Shown here one piece after another: positions 8,137 through 16,031 of a stretch of DNA of 23,673 nt (position 1 is its first letter; each line of letters begins with the position of its first letter). Below the pieces are notes generated by a model that worked only from the letters and a program-made list of their open reading frames with translations, was not told the origin of the DNA and ran no database searches. The DNA comes from Alcaligenaceae bacterium (GTDB lineage Bacteria; Pseudomonadota; Gammaproteobacteria; Burkholderiales; Burkholderiaceae_B): the NCBI GenBank assembly GCA_029265335.1, contig JAJUJN010000001.1:1-23673 (forward strand), read 5' to 3'. Position numbers and translations under genes: made by a program.

Positions 8137-9210
8137 TCAGCTTTCGAGTTCCGCCAGCGTGGGGTAGTCGGTGTAGCCTCTGGCCTCGCCTTGGTAGAAG
8201 GTGGCTTTGTCGGGCACATTGAGCGGCGCCCCCAGGCGCGCGCGCTCCACCAGATCGGGGTTGGCCAGAAAGGCCTTGCCGAAAGCCACCAGATCGGCCT
8301 CGTCGTTGACCAATGCCGCCTCGGCAGTTTGAGGATCGAAACCCCCGCAGAGGATGAAAACTCCTTTCCACAGCCGTCGCAAGGCGGTGAAGTCGAATCC
8401 GGGGGTGCCCAGGGTGACGACATGCAGGTAGGCCAGCCGATAGGCGTTCAAACGCTCCACCACATGGCGGAAAGTGGCCTCGGGGTTGGAATCGCTCATG
8501 CTGAAATTCGTGAACACGGGCGAGATCCGAACACCCACGCGCTCTTCGCCAAACTCTGCCGCCACCGCCTCCACGATCTCACAAAGCAGGCGGCTTCGAT
8601 TGGACAGCGAACCGCCGTAGTCGTCGCTGCGTTGATTGGTGCTGTCACGCAGGAATTGATCGATGAGATAGCCATTGGCGCCATGGATTTCCACCCCGTC
8701 GAAACCTGCCTCTTTCGCTTTGCGAGCGGCGTGGGCAAACTGCTCCACGACTTGCGGAATTTCGTCGCGCTCCAAGGCCCGCGGCACAGGATAAGGCTGT
8801 TCGCCCGCTGGCGTGAAAAGCTTGCCCGCCGGCGCGATGGCCGATGGCGCTACCGGCGCGGCGCCCCCCGGTTGAAACAACGGATGCGACAACCGGCCCA
8901 CGTGCCAGAGCTGCAGGAAGATCCGCCCGCCGGCTTCGTGCACGGCGTTCGTGACTTCCTGCCAGCCCGCCACTTGCGCGGCTGAGTGGATCCCCGGGGT
9001 TCGCATATAGCCCTTGCCCTGCGGCGACACTTGCGACCCCTCTGAAATGATGAGGCCAGCACTGGCGCGCTGACGGTAATATTGCACCGCCAACGGGCCC
9101 GGCACGTCACCCTCGAGCGCCCGGCAACGCGTGAGCGGCGCCATGACCATGCGGTTGGGCAGTTGCAAAGGGCCTAAGGCAAAAGATTCCAGCAAACGCT
9201 TGGAAGACAT
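8137..9210 (-). CDS. Alkene reductase, Old Yellow Enzyme family (NADH:flavin oxidoreductase)
   Basis: This is an FMN-dependent TIM-barrel enzyme that reduces activated C=C bonds, such as enones and related electrophiles, with NAD(P)H in the cytoplasm. The 357-residue length fits the family. It begins with the usual N-terminal strand and FMN loop (LGPLQLPNRMVMAPLTRCRA, 12-31). Further on it has QLWHVGRLSHP (100-110) and HGANGYLIDQFLRDSTNQR (176-194). In the latter, His176 and Asn179 would hold the substrate carbonyl and Tyr181 is the likely proton donor. DDYGGSLSNRSRL and the phosphate-binding FCGG-type segment (ILCGGFD) follow. The ATG at 9210 has an excellent AAGGAG six bases upstream. A GTG at 9279 would add 23 unlikely residues. 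It resembles NemA-type reductases, but the substrate cannot be read from the sequence. Confidence 0.93.
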   Translation of the reverse strand: MSSKRLLESFALGPLQLPNRMVMAPLTRCRALEGDVPGPLAVQYYRQRASAGLIISEGSQVSPQGKGYMRTPGIHSAAQVAGWQEVTNAVHEAGGRIFLQLWHVGRLSHPLFQPGGAAPVAPSAIAPAGKLFTPAGEQPYPVPRALERDEIPQVVEQFAHAARKAKEAGFDGVEIHGANGYLIDQFLRDSTNQRSDDYGGSLSNRSRLLCEIVEAVAAEFGEERVGVRISPVFTNFSMSDSNPEATFRHVVERLNAYRLAYLHVVTLGTPGFDFTALRRLWKGVFILCGGFDPQTAEAALVNDEADLVAFGKAFLANPDLVERARLGAPLNVPDKATFYQGEARGYTDYPTLAELES

Positions 9211-9300
9211 GAACACTCCTTCAAAAATGCTTGGGGCAGCTGACTCATCGCCCGAGGTTTCCAGGGGCTGATCGTACACGGCCTATAGAATGACCGAACA

Positions 9301-9336
9301 CCAACCGTTGGAACGTTTTGACCCCCTGGGGTTCAA
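9301..9336. promoter_or_regulatory. Two dyads in the divergent reductase / EAL-protein intergenic region
   Basis: CCAACCGTTGG (9301-9311) is a perfect 5-bp inverted repeat around one C. TTGACCCCCTGGGGTTCAA (9318-9336) is a second, nearly perfect dyad. Both lie between the two divergent starts at 9210 and 9376, where a shared operator would be expected. No regulator gene is adjacent, so this remains a candidate site. Confidence 0.35.
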
Positions 9337-9375
9337 CAGCCGCCCAGCCTCCCGTCGTCCGCCACGAGGGGTATC

Positions 9376-11622
9376 ATGGCTCAACTTACGTGGCGGGCTG
9401 AGATCCACATGATGATGCATCTGTGCCGGAGCGCCTTGAGGGCAAGCGCCCTGGTGCTTTGCATGGCAAGCCTGACTGCCTCGGCCAGCACCGAGGTTCG
9501 GGTAGGCGTGCACCACAATCCGCCCAAGTTGATGCTCGACGCCAACGGTTGGCCCAGCGGAATTCTGGGCGACCTCCTGCAGGAAATGGCGCGCCAGAAC
9601 GAATGGACGCTCGTGAGCGTGCCCTGTTATTGGGAACAGTGCCTGGAGTCTTTGCAAGCCGGTCGTATCGACCTGGTTCCCGACGTCGCGTTCACTGCCG
9701 AGCGCGCCCAGCGTTTTCAGTTTCACCAACAGCCTGTGCTGCGAAGCTGGTCACAGCTCTATCGCCGGACCGATATCCCGCTGCGCAGCATTACCGATCT
9801 CGCCGGCAGGCGCGTTGCGGTCCTGGCCAACTCCACCCAGCAATTTGAACTGCAACAGATGCTGGCCGAGCTGGATATTTCAGCGGAGCTGGTGCCTGTA
9901 CGGGGTTACGACGAAGCGTTCGACATGGCCCGCCGCGGCACGGTCGACGCAGTCACCACCAACCGACATTACGGCGAACTCCACGCGGCAGCGGCCGAAC
10001 TCGAGCCCATGCCCTTCGTGTTTGAACCATCCAGGCTGTTCTTTGCCGCGGCACCGCAGGTTGACCCTGCATTGCTCGCTCAGATCGACGCCACACTCGC
10101 GCAATGGACCGAGCAGCCCGATTCCTATTATTACAGTGTTCTGCAAGCCTGGAGTCCCCTCGCAAAGCCAGCGGGAGCGCCACGCTGGCTGTGGCCCTTG
10201 CTGGGGGTGCTGGCACTGAGCTTGCTCGTGGTATTGGTGATGAGTTTCTGGCTGCGCCGCCAGATTCATAAAGGCCAAAGCGAACTCCGCCGTCTCAGTG
10301 CCGAGATTGCCGAGCAACAACGCGTGGTGCGCGACATGCAACCACTCGCCCAGCACGATCCGCTCACCCTCCTGCCCAACCGTCTTCAGTTCGAGGAGCA
10401 ACTCCGCCACTGCCTGGAATCGTTAGGCAGTCAGCCCGCTTCAGGCACTTTGCTGTTGATCAACCTCGACAACATGGCGATCCTCAACGAACAATTGGGT
10501 TATGCCTGCGGCGATCTGCGATTGCAGCAGGTTGCCCAGCGTCTGGTAGCAGGCGTGGCCCATAACCAATTCGTGGCCCGCGTTGGGGGCGACCAATTTG
10601 CGGTGCTGATTCCCGATCTGGGCGTGGCGCCGCAAGACGCAGCAGCCAGAGCCTCTTCGCTGGCGCGAGGTGTATTGCGCAACCTCTCGCAGCCGCACGA
10701 TTTGAATGGTCACCCGTGGCAAGGCACCGTAAGCATAGGCATCGTGTTGCTGGCCGACGCTCAGAACAGCGTCGATACCATCCTGCGCCACGCCGACTTC
10801 GCTTTGCTGCAGGCAAAAGCCGCGGGCGGAGACACCTTCCGGCTGTTCCACCCCGAAGTCTCGGCCATGCTCTCTGCGCGCAACGCGCTGGATACGGAGC
10901 TGCGGCAGGCCATTGAGCACGAACAATTTGTTCTGCATTACCAGCCCCAGGTAGACGTAAACAGAGAACTGACGGGCTACGAGGCCATGGTTCGCTGGCA
11001 ACATCCCAGCCGGGGCCTGTTGCTGCCTGTCCATTTCATCCCTTTTGCCGAAGCCTCTGAACACATACTTGCCCTCAACGACTGGGTGCTGCGCACCGCC
11101 TGCGCTCAGCTGGCCCAATGGGGTCAGTCGGCCGAATACAGCCACCTCACTCTGGCCGTGAACATAGGCGCCACCGAACTGCTGCGCCCCGATGGCGCCC
11201 AACAGATTCTGCAATGCCTGGCCGATGCCGGGGCCAACCCGAGCCGTCTTGAACTCGAGATCAACGAGACCGATATCATCGACGACGTCGACGCCACCGT
11301 GGCGCGCCTCCGTGAGCTACGTACCGCCGGAGTTCGCATCACTCTCGATGATTTCGGCGCGGACTACTCACCGCTCAACTATGTCACGCAATTGCCGATA
11401 GACCGGCTCAAGATCGATATGTCTTTGGTGCGCGACTTGCTGCACGATGCCAACGACGTGGCCATTGTCAGCACCATCATCTCGCTGGCCCACAGCCTGG
11501 ATCTCGAGGTCATCGCCGAAGGGGTGGAAAGCGAGGCGCAACGCGATATCCTTTACGAGTTGGGTTGCCGGCACTTTCAGGGGTACTGGTTTGGCCGGCC
11601 CGAACCCTGGCCCCCCACCTGA
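9376..11622 (+). CDS. Periplasmic-sensor c-di-GMP phosphodiesterase (SBP_bac_3 / degenerate GGDEF / EAL)
   Basis: The 748-residue inner-membrane protein has a signal/anchor at about 16-37 and an extracellular-solute-binding (family 3) sensor at about 40-250. A TM segment (about 271-293) and a short helical linker lead to a GGDEF domain (about 325-490) and an EAL domain (about 505-742). The GGDEF motif reads GGDQF (404-408), and the metal-binding DxD reads NLD. Cyclase activity is therefore probably lost, and the domain may be regulatory. The EAL site looks complete despite reading EAM (536-538): Asn596, Glu628, Glu631, Asp658-Asp659, Lys679, Glu715 and Gln735 are all in place. It should hydrolyse c-di-GMP in response to a periplasmic ligand. 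GAGGGG precedes the ATG at 9376, and a second ATG cluster at 9409 would start closer to the signal sequence. Confidence 0.92.
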   Translation: MAQLTWRAEIHMMMHLCRSALRASALVLCMASLTASASTEVRVGVHHNPPKLMLDANGWPSGILGDLLQEMARQNEWTLVSVPCYWEQCLESLQAGRIDLVPDVAFTAERAQRFQFHQQPVLRSWSQLYRRTDIPLRSITDLAGRRVAVLANSTQQFELQQMLAELDISAELVPVRGYDEAFDMARRGTVDAVTTNRHYGELHAAAAELEPMPFVFEPSRLFFAAAPQVDPALLAQIDATLAQWTEQPDSYYYSVLQAWSPLAKPAGAPRWLWPLLGVLALSLLVVLVMSFWLRRQIHKGQSELRRLSAEIAEQQRVVRDMQPLAQHDPLTLLPNRLQFEEQLRHCLESLGSQPASGTLLLINLDNMAILNEQLGYACGDLRLQQVAQRLVAGVAHNQFVARVGGDQFAVLIPDLGVAPQDAAARASSLARGVLRNLSQPHDLNGHPWQGTVSIGIVLLADAQNSVDTILRHADFALLQAKAAGGDTFRLFHPEVSAMLSARNALDTELRQAIEHEQFVLHYQPQVDVNRELTGYEAMVRWQHPSRGLLLPVHFIPFAEASEHILALNDWVLRTACAQLAQWGQSAEYSHLTLAVNIGATELLRPDGAQQILQCLADAGANPSRLELEINETDIIDDVDATVARLRELRTAGVRITLDDFGADYSPLNYVTQLPIDRLKIDMSLVRDLLHDANDVAIVSTIISLAHSLDLEVIAEGVESEAQRDILYELGCRHFQGYWFGRPEPWPPT

Positions 11623-11690
11623 TCAGCCGCAACCTCAGCCTTCCGCGTGGTGCGCGCCGCCACTTTCCCTGCTCCTTACTCTTTCTGTGT

Positions 11691-12548
11691 ATGTCGTTTC
11701 AGCTCCCGCCCCGCCGTTCCGTCCTCTTCATGCCGGCCAATCGCGAGCGCGCTCTCGATAAAGCCCGCGAGCTCGATGCAGACGCTTTGATCTTCGATCT
11801 CGAAGACGCTGTGGCCCCCAACGCCAAGGCTCAGGCTCGAACCATGGCTTGCGAACGGGTGGCCGCAGGGGGTTACGGCTCGCGCGAGGTTTTGGTGCGC
11901 ACCAACGCCCTCGGGTCGCCTTGGTTCGAAGACGATCTTGCCGCCCTGGCACAAGTTCCTGTGCATGGCGTGGTGATCCCCAAAGTGGATTCCGCAGCCC
12001 AGGCGTCCAGCTGCGTGCAACGCTTGCGGGCGCTGGGGAGCACGGCGCCCGTGTGGGCCATGATCGAATCGCCGGCTGGCGTGAGCGCGGCCGGCGAGAT
12101 CGCTGCCACCCCGGGTGTGGCCGCGCTGGTGATGGGCACGAACGATCTGTTGAAAGAGCTCAATGCCGTCGACACCCCCGATCGCCGTGCGCTGTGGTAC
12201 GCCCTGGGCAAAGTGGTAAACGCTGCTCGCGCCAACGGCCTGACAGTGCTCGACGGCGTGTCGCCGCTCATCGACGACGCTGCCGCCTTGCGGGCCGTAT
12301 GCGAGCAGGGCCGCATCTTCGGTTTCGATGGCAAAACCCTCATCCACCCTCGGCAGATCGAGCCGGCCAACGCAGCCTTTGGCCCCGACCCCAACGCCGT
12401 GGCCACGGCCCGACGACTGGTGGCGGCGTGGGCAGCGGCGCCCGCCGACGCCGGTGTGATTGCGGTGGAGGGTCGCATGGTGGAGCAGCTGCATGTTGAA
12501 CAGGCGCGCGCTCTGTTGGCTTTCGCGGAGGCGATTGAACAACGTTGA
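11691..12548 (+). CDS. CitE-like HpcH/HpaI aldolase/lyase (CoA-thioester lyase type)
   Basis: This family cleaves or forms C-C bonds in CoA thioesters such as malyl-CoA, citramalyl-CoA or citryl groups. The 285-residue product starts with RRSVLFMPANRERALDKA (8-25), followed by IFDLEDAV (34-41), VLVRTNALG (67-75), AMIESPAG (123-130), MGTNDL (148-153) and GFDGKTLIHPRQIEPAN (211-227). Arg70, Glu126 and Asp152 fit the family's substrate and Mg2+ sites. There is no CitD or CitF partner, so a stand-alone lyase is more likely than citrate lyase. The start at 11691 has no obvious ribosome binding site. It was chosen because homology begins within ten residues, and ATG 11730 would be too late. It follows the EAL gene by 68 bases. 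The exact substrate is not determinable. Confidence 0.88.
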   Translation: MSFQLPPRRSVLFMPANRERALDKARELDADALIFDLEDAVAPNAKAQARTMACERVAAGGYGSREVLVRTNALGSPWFEDDLAALAQVPVHGVVIPKVDSAAQASSCVQRLRALGSTAPVWAMIESPAGVSAAGEIAATPGVAALVMGTNDLLKELNAVDTPDRRALWYALGKVVNAARANGLTVLDGVSPLIDDAAALRAVCEQGRIFGFDGKTLIHPRQIEPANAAFGPDPNAVATARRLVAAWAAAPADAGVIAVEGRMVEQLHVEQARALLAFAEAIEQR

Positions 12549-12676
12549 GCCGCTCAACAGAAATGGGTTAGCTTGCGGCTTCGCGCCATGCCGCATGCGC
12601 AACTCGAAAAACACCAACAAACGATTACCCCAACCAGCGTTACGTGCCCTTCAACCGATTTCTCACAGGAGACAGC

Positions 12677-13939
12677 ATGAATCCCGCACGCCGTGAATGG
12701 TTTCGACAGACCGGAGGCCTCACCCTGGCCGCCGGGCTGGGCAGCAGCGCCCTCACCGCCCGAGCCGCCACCGCCGAGAGCCCAGCAAGCCCCGCAGAAT
12801 CTGCTGCCGTCCTGCCGGCTACCCGTCGCTTCCCGGGAGTGGAGGGCATGGTGTATCTCAATTCGGCTGCGGTGCATCCCTGGATCGACAGCGCCACTGC
12901 GGCGATGCAGCAATATGCGCAAAACAAGCTCACCGGTTCGGGTGGCCGAATCAACGCCCTGGCGTCGTTCGGCAAACTGGTCAATGCCCCGGTAGAAGCT
13001 CTGGCCTATGCACCGAGTACGTCGATGGGCGAATATCTGGTCACGCGTTCGCTGGGCCTGCCGGAGTCGGGTGGCAAAGTGGTCACCGATGCCCTGCATT
13101 TCACGGGATCTTTCTACCTCTACGAGCAGTATCAGCGTCAGGGGCTCGAGGTAGAAATCGTGCGCATGGATCCGCAACATGGCATCAACCTCAACGATCT
13201 CGACCAAGCCATCACCCCGGGCACGCGTCTGGTCGCCATTTCGCAGGTTTCGCTCTACAACGGTTTTGAGCACGATTTGCGCGCGGTGTGTGAGCTCGCC
13301 CACGCCAAGGGGGCGCTGGTTTACGCCGACATCATCCAGGCGGCGGGCACCGTTCCTGTAGATCTCAGCGCCAGCGGCGTCGATTTCGCCGCCTGCGGCA
13401 CCTACAAATGGCTGATGGGCGATTTCGGCTTTGCCTTTTTATACGTGAAGCCCGAATTGCTCCCCGAACTGCAACGACCTTGGTACGGGTATTTGCAAAC
13501 CGCCAATTTTGTGAACCCCACCACGCGTCTGTACCCGCTCGACCCCACCGGCGAGCCGCCCTTCGAAAGCGTGCCCCGCGACACCGTGGGCGGATATTTC
13601 AATGGTGCCTTTCCGGCCCGTGCGGTAGAAGCCGCGGCACAAGCCGGCATCGACTGGTTGCTGGAAACCGGCGTGGCGAATATTCAAGCCTGGCGCCAAC
13701 CCCTGGTGGATGCTGCGCGTGCCGAGCTCACCGACCGTGGCTTCGAGTGCGTCACACCCGAAGGCACGCGCACACCCATTCTCACCTTCGCCTACCGCAA
13801 CGCTGAATCACTTGCACCGCGCCTGGAAGCCGATAACATCAAACTCACCTTGCGTGGCAACCACATACGAATCTCGCCATCGGTCTTCAACACCATGGAC
13901 GACATCCAAGCGCTGCTGGATGCCATCGGCAACCCTTGA
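12677..13939 (+). CDS. Tat-exported aminotransferase class V (cysteine desulfurase-like, PLP fold) protein
   Basis: The 420-residue product has an N-terminus with a twin-arginine pattern, ARREWFRQTGGLTLAAGLG (4-22). An Ala/Ser/Pro-rich linker runs to about residue 50. The rest is a fold-type I PLP enzyme. It has YLNSAAVHPW (60-69), a phosphate-cup-like STSMGEYLV (114-122), ISQVSLYNG (188-196), VYADIIQAAG (215-224, with Asp218 expected to pair with the PLP ring N) and GTYKWLMGDFGFAFLYV (241-257, with Lys244 as the likely Schiff-base lysine). A C-terminal segment with RISPSVFNT is typical of the class. AGGAG sits five bases before the ATG at 12677. Whether it acts as a desulfurase, lyase or transaminase cannot be told. 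Export of a PLP enzyme, with cofactor loaded before Tat transport, is plausible but uncommon. Confidence 0.87.
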   Translation: MNPARREWFRQTGGLTLAAGLGSSALTARAATAESPASPAESAAVLPATRRFPGVEGMVYLNSAAVHPWIDSATAAMQQYAQNKLTGSGGRINALASFGKLVNAPVEALAYAPSTSMGEYLVTRSLGLPESGGKVVTDALHFTGSFYLYEQYQRQGLEVEIVRMDPQHGINLNDLDQAITPGTRLVAISQVSLYNGFEHDLRAVCELAHAKGALVYADIIQAAGTVPVDLSASGVDFAACGTYKWLMGDFGFAFLYVKPELLPELQRPWYGYLQTANFVNPTTRLYPLDPTGEPPFESVPRDTVGGYFNGAFPARAVEAAAQAGIDWLLETGVANIQAWRQPLVDAARAELTDRGFECVTPEGTRTPILTFAYRNAESLAPRLEADNIKLTLRGNHIRISPSVFNTMDDIQALLDAIGNP

Positions 13940-13962
13940 ACTCCCTTCATGGTTGATTTCTC

Positions 13963-14361
13963 ATGACGCAATCCACCACTCCCCTCGAATATCTCGATTC
14001 CGGCCTCACCCTGCCCCCCGGGGTTCCTTTCTGCGAAGCGGTGCGCGCCGGCAACACCTTTTATTTTTCTGGGCAGATCGGCAACGTGCCGGGCAAGCTG
14101 GAACTGGTGCCGGGCGGCATCCAGGCCGAAGCCGAGCAGCTCATGAAAAACATGGTCACGTCGCTGGAGGCTCACGGCCTCACCGTGGCGAATGTGGTCA
14201 AGTGCACGGTGATGCTCGCCGACATGAACGAATGGGCTGGCTTCAATGCAGCCTATGAGCGTTGCTTTCCCGCGGGTCGCAGGCCGGCGCGCAACGCCTT
14301 TGGCAGCAGTGGGCTGGTCGCGGGCGCTCGGGTCGAAATGGACTTCATCGCCGTCCTCTAG
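13963..14361 (+). CDS. RidA family (YjgF/YER057c/UK114) enamine/imine deaminase
   Basis: RidA proteins hydrolyse reactive enamine and imine intermediates released by PLP enzymes. The 132-residue length is standard. Motifs include FCEAVRAGNTFYFSGQIG (23-40), a mid-protein ANVVKCTVMLADM (76-88), FNAAYERCFP (94-103), RPARNAFG (107-114) and VEMDFIAVL (124-132). Arg110 is the conserved carboxylate-binding arginine and Glu125 the conserved acidic residue. The gene starts 23 bases after the PLP-enzyme gene and is probably co-transcribed with it, which fits the metabolic logic. No export signal is visible, so it should be cytoplasmic while its neighbour appears exported. The ribosome binding site is weak. 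Confidence 0.93.
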   Translation: MTQSTTPLEYLDSGLTLPPGVPFCEAVRAGNTFYFSGQIGNVPGKLELVPGGIQAEAEQLMKNMVTSLEAHGLTVANVVKCTVMLADMNEWAGFNAAYERCFPAGRRPARNAFGSSGLVAGARVEMDFIAVL

Positions 14362-14373
14362 CATTCCGCAGGC

Positions 14374-14474
14374 GGGCGGCCACCTCAAAACTGCCATTCA
14401 CGATACGATCAGAAGCTTTGTGTATGCTGGCTCGCCGCCTGCGGCGGGCTGCGATGGGCATTAAGTGGCCGCCC
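14374..14474. promoter_or_regulatory. Structured intergenic region upstream of the unknown 484-residue protein
   Basis: A perfect 10-bp inverted repeat, GGGCGGCCAC (14374-14383) and GTGGCCGCCC (14465-14474), encloses about 81 bases. Inside it lies a compact hairpin with 8-bp arms (14431-14438 and 14441-14448; CTCGCCGC / GCGGCGGG with one G-U pair). No T-tract follows on either side. It ends 84 bases before the next start codon. It could be a leader structure for the downstream gene or the 3' end of the CitE-RidA transcript. Confidence 0.5.
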
Positions 14475-14558
14475 ACCCTGCTCGCCTTATCGTTTTCACA
14501 GCATTTCAGCCGTGTCAGCCGACGCGTGCGCGGCCACTTCAGAACAGGAGCTTGCAAT

Positions 14559-16013
14559 ATGATGGAATCCGCCCCTACGGCTTCGCTCGATAGCGCCATG
14601 CGTCGACGCGACACTTCGCTCACCACCGACCAAAAAGCTCTCCAGATCAACCTCGATAAGTTCAAATATGGGTCGATCGTGGAAATCGGTGCGGGCCAGG
14701 AAGTGGCTCGCCGCTTCTTCAAAGTGGGCGCCGCTGCGGGCACCATCGCCAAAACCATGTCAGCCTACGACATGGCGGTGAGCGACGACATCTATGGTCA
14801 TGTGGACCGCTACGTGAGCCGTGAGCGTCTGTTGCAGATGCTCGATCACGAGTTCACGCAAGTGGTGGATCGCCTCACCCACATCCGACCGCGCAACACC
14901 ACCTTCTTTGCCTACGCCGCCACGGTAACCGCCCGCAGCTACAAGCAGAAGAACGAGTGCCACGGCTGGATCGGCATCCGCCTGCAACTGCATCCAGGGG
15001 CGGCGCCCAGCGACATCATTCTGCATGTGCGCATGCTCGACAACGAAAATGCCCAGCAATCCGAAGCCCTGGGCATTCTCGGGGTGAACCTCATCCACAG
15101 CGCCTACTACCATCACGGGCAGCCCGAATGGATCATCGAAAGCCTGTCGGACGGGCTCGGCCACGATCGCATCGAGGTCGACCTCATCCACTTCAGCGGG
15201 CCTTATTTCGAAGAGGTCGAGAACCGGCTCATGAACCTGCACCTCATCCGGAGCTGGCTCACCCGTGCGGTGGTCTTCAACCCGAATGGTGAGGTGGTGG
15301 TGCCGGGCGAACTGCTCTACCGCAAACCGGTGCTGGTGATGCGTGGCAGCTTCAACCCCGTGACCAACGTAAACATCGACATGATGCATTCCGGCTTGCA
15401 TCAATACAGTCAGGTTTCGGCGGTGGAGCCGAGCGAGGTGGTGGCCCTGGCAGAAATCACCATCAACTCGCTGGTCAGCGGCGATAACGTGGATGGTGCG
15501 GATTTTCTGGCCCGCATGGACCTCCTCGCCACCCAGGGCTTCACGGTGATGATTTCCGACTACGTACGCTACTTCCGCCTGCGCGCCTACCTGAGGCGTT
15601 ACACGCAGAAGCCCATCGGCATCGTGCTGTCGGTGCGCGACTTCCAGTACCTCTTCAACCAGAAATACTACGACGGCCTGGAAGGTGGCATTCTGGAGGC
15701 GTTCGGCAAACTATTCCCCGACAACACTCATGTGTATGTGTACCCGGCCCGACCTCAGCAGGGTGATGAGCGCGAACTGATCACGCTCGACAACGTGAAG
15801 GTGCCCGATAACCTGGTTCACTTGCTCGCCCACCTGAAGGCCAACCGCAAGCTGCTCGCCATCGAACCCCACGACGACGAACATTTGCACATCGATTCGG
15901 GCGAGGTATTGGCGGCCCTGCGCCGCGGACGCGGCGCCTGGGAGCAGGCGGTGCCCGAAAACGTGGCCAAGACCATCATCGAGCGACGTTTGCTGGGGTT
16001 TGATACCGCCTGA
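14559..16013 (+). CDS. Conserved protein of unknown function (about 484 residues)
   Basis: I cannot assign a function. The product looks soluble, with no signal peptide or membrane segment. The N-terminal part has a striking block, IVEIGAGQEVARRFFKVGAA and then TIAKTMSAYDMAVSDDIYG (40-79). I recall such a block from a widespread uncharacterised family. Other blocks are ECHGWIGIRLQLHPG, SDIILHVRMLD, QSEALGILGVNLIHSAYYHH, ERIEVDL-type segments and KYYDGLEGGILEAFGKLFPD. A mid-protein VMRGSFNPVT superficially resembles the start of nucleotidyltransferases such as NadD, and I recall databases sometimes carrying that name. No HxGH or ISSTxxR-type motif supports it. AGGAG lies eight bases before the ATG at 14559, and an adjacent ATG at 14562 is an equal alternative. 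It is monocistronic and convergent with the next gene, 18 bases away. Confidence 0.85.
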   Translation: MMESAPTASLDSAMRRRDTSLTTDQKALQINLDKFKYGSIVEIGAGQEVARRFFKVGAAAGTIAKTMSAYDMAVSDDIYGHVDRYVSRERLLQMLDHEFTQVVDRLTHIRPRNTTFFAYAATVTARSYKQKNECHGWIGIRLQLHPGAAPSDIILHVRMLDNENAQQSEALGILGVNLIHSAYYHHGQPEWIIESLSDGLGHDRIEVDLIHFSGPYFEEVENRLMNLHLIRSWLTRAVVFNPNGEVVVPGELLYRKPVLVMRGSFNPVTNVNIDMMHSGLHQYSQVSAVEPSEVVALAEITINSLVSGDNVDGADFLARMDLLATQGFTVMISDYVRYFRLRAYLRRYTQKPIGIVLSVRDFQYLFNQKYYDGLEGGILEAFGKLFPDNTHVYVYPARPQQGDERELITLDNVKVPDNLVHLLAHLKANRKLLAIEPHDDEHLHIDSGEVLAALRRGRGAWEQAVPENVAKTIIERRLLGFDTA

Positions 16014-16031
16014 AGCTATGCGCTCAAGCCA

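Noticed and set aside
12574..12595. TGCGGC / GCCGCA hairpin between the CitE-like and PLP-enzyme genes
   Set aside because: The 6-bp arms around a 10-base loop with no T-run are too weak to call as a terminator.
14262..14558. N-terminal extension of the unknown protein in the same open frame
   Set aside because: It overlaps RidA and the structured leader, and its translation is Arg/Ala-rich without homology. AGGAG supports the start at 14559.
15349..15400. GSFNPVT in the unknown protein as evidence for a NadD-type adenylyltransferase
   Set aside because: The motif is internal, and no HxGH or C-terminal nucleotidyltransferase motif accompanies it.
16014..16031. Possible bidirectional terminator between convergent genes
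   Set aside because: I tried pairing CTGAAGC with GCTCAAG, but the stem has central mismatches and there is no T-run.
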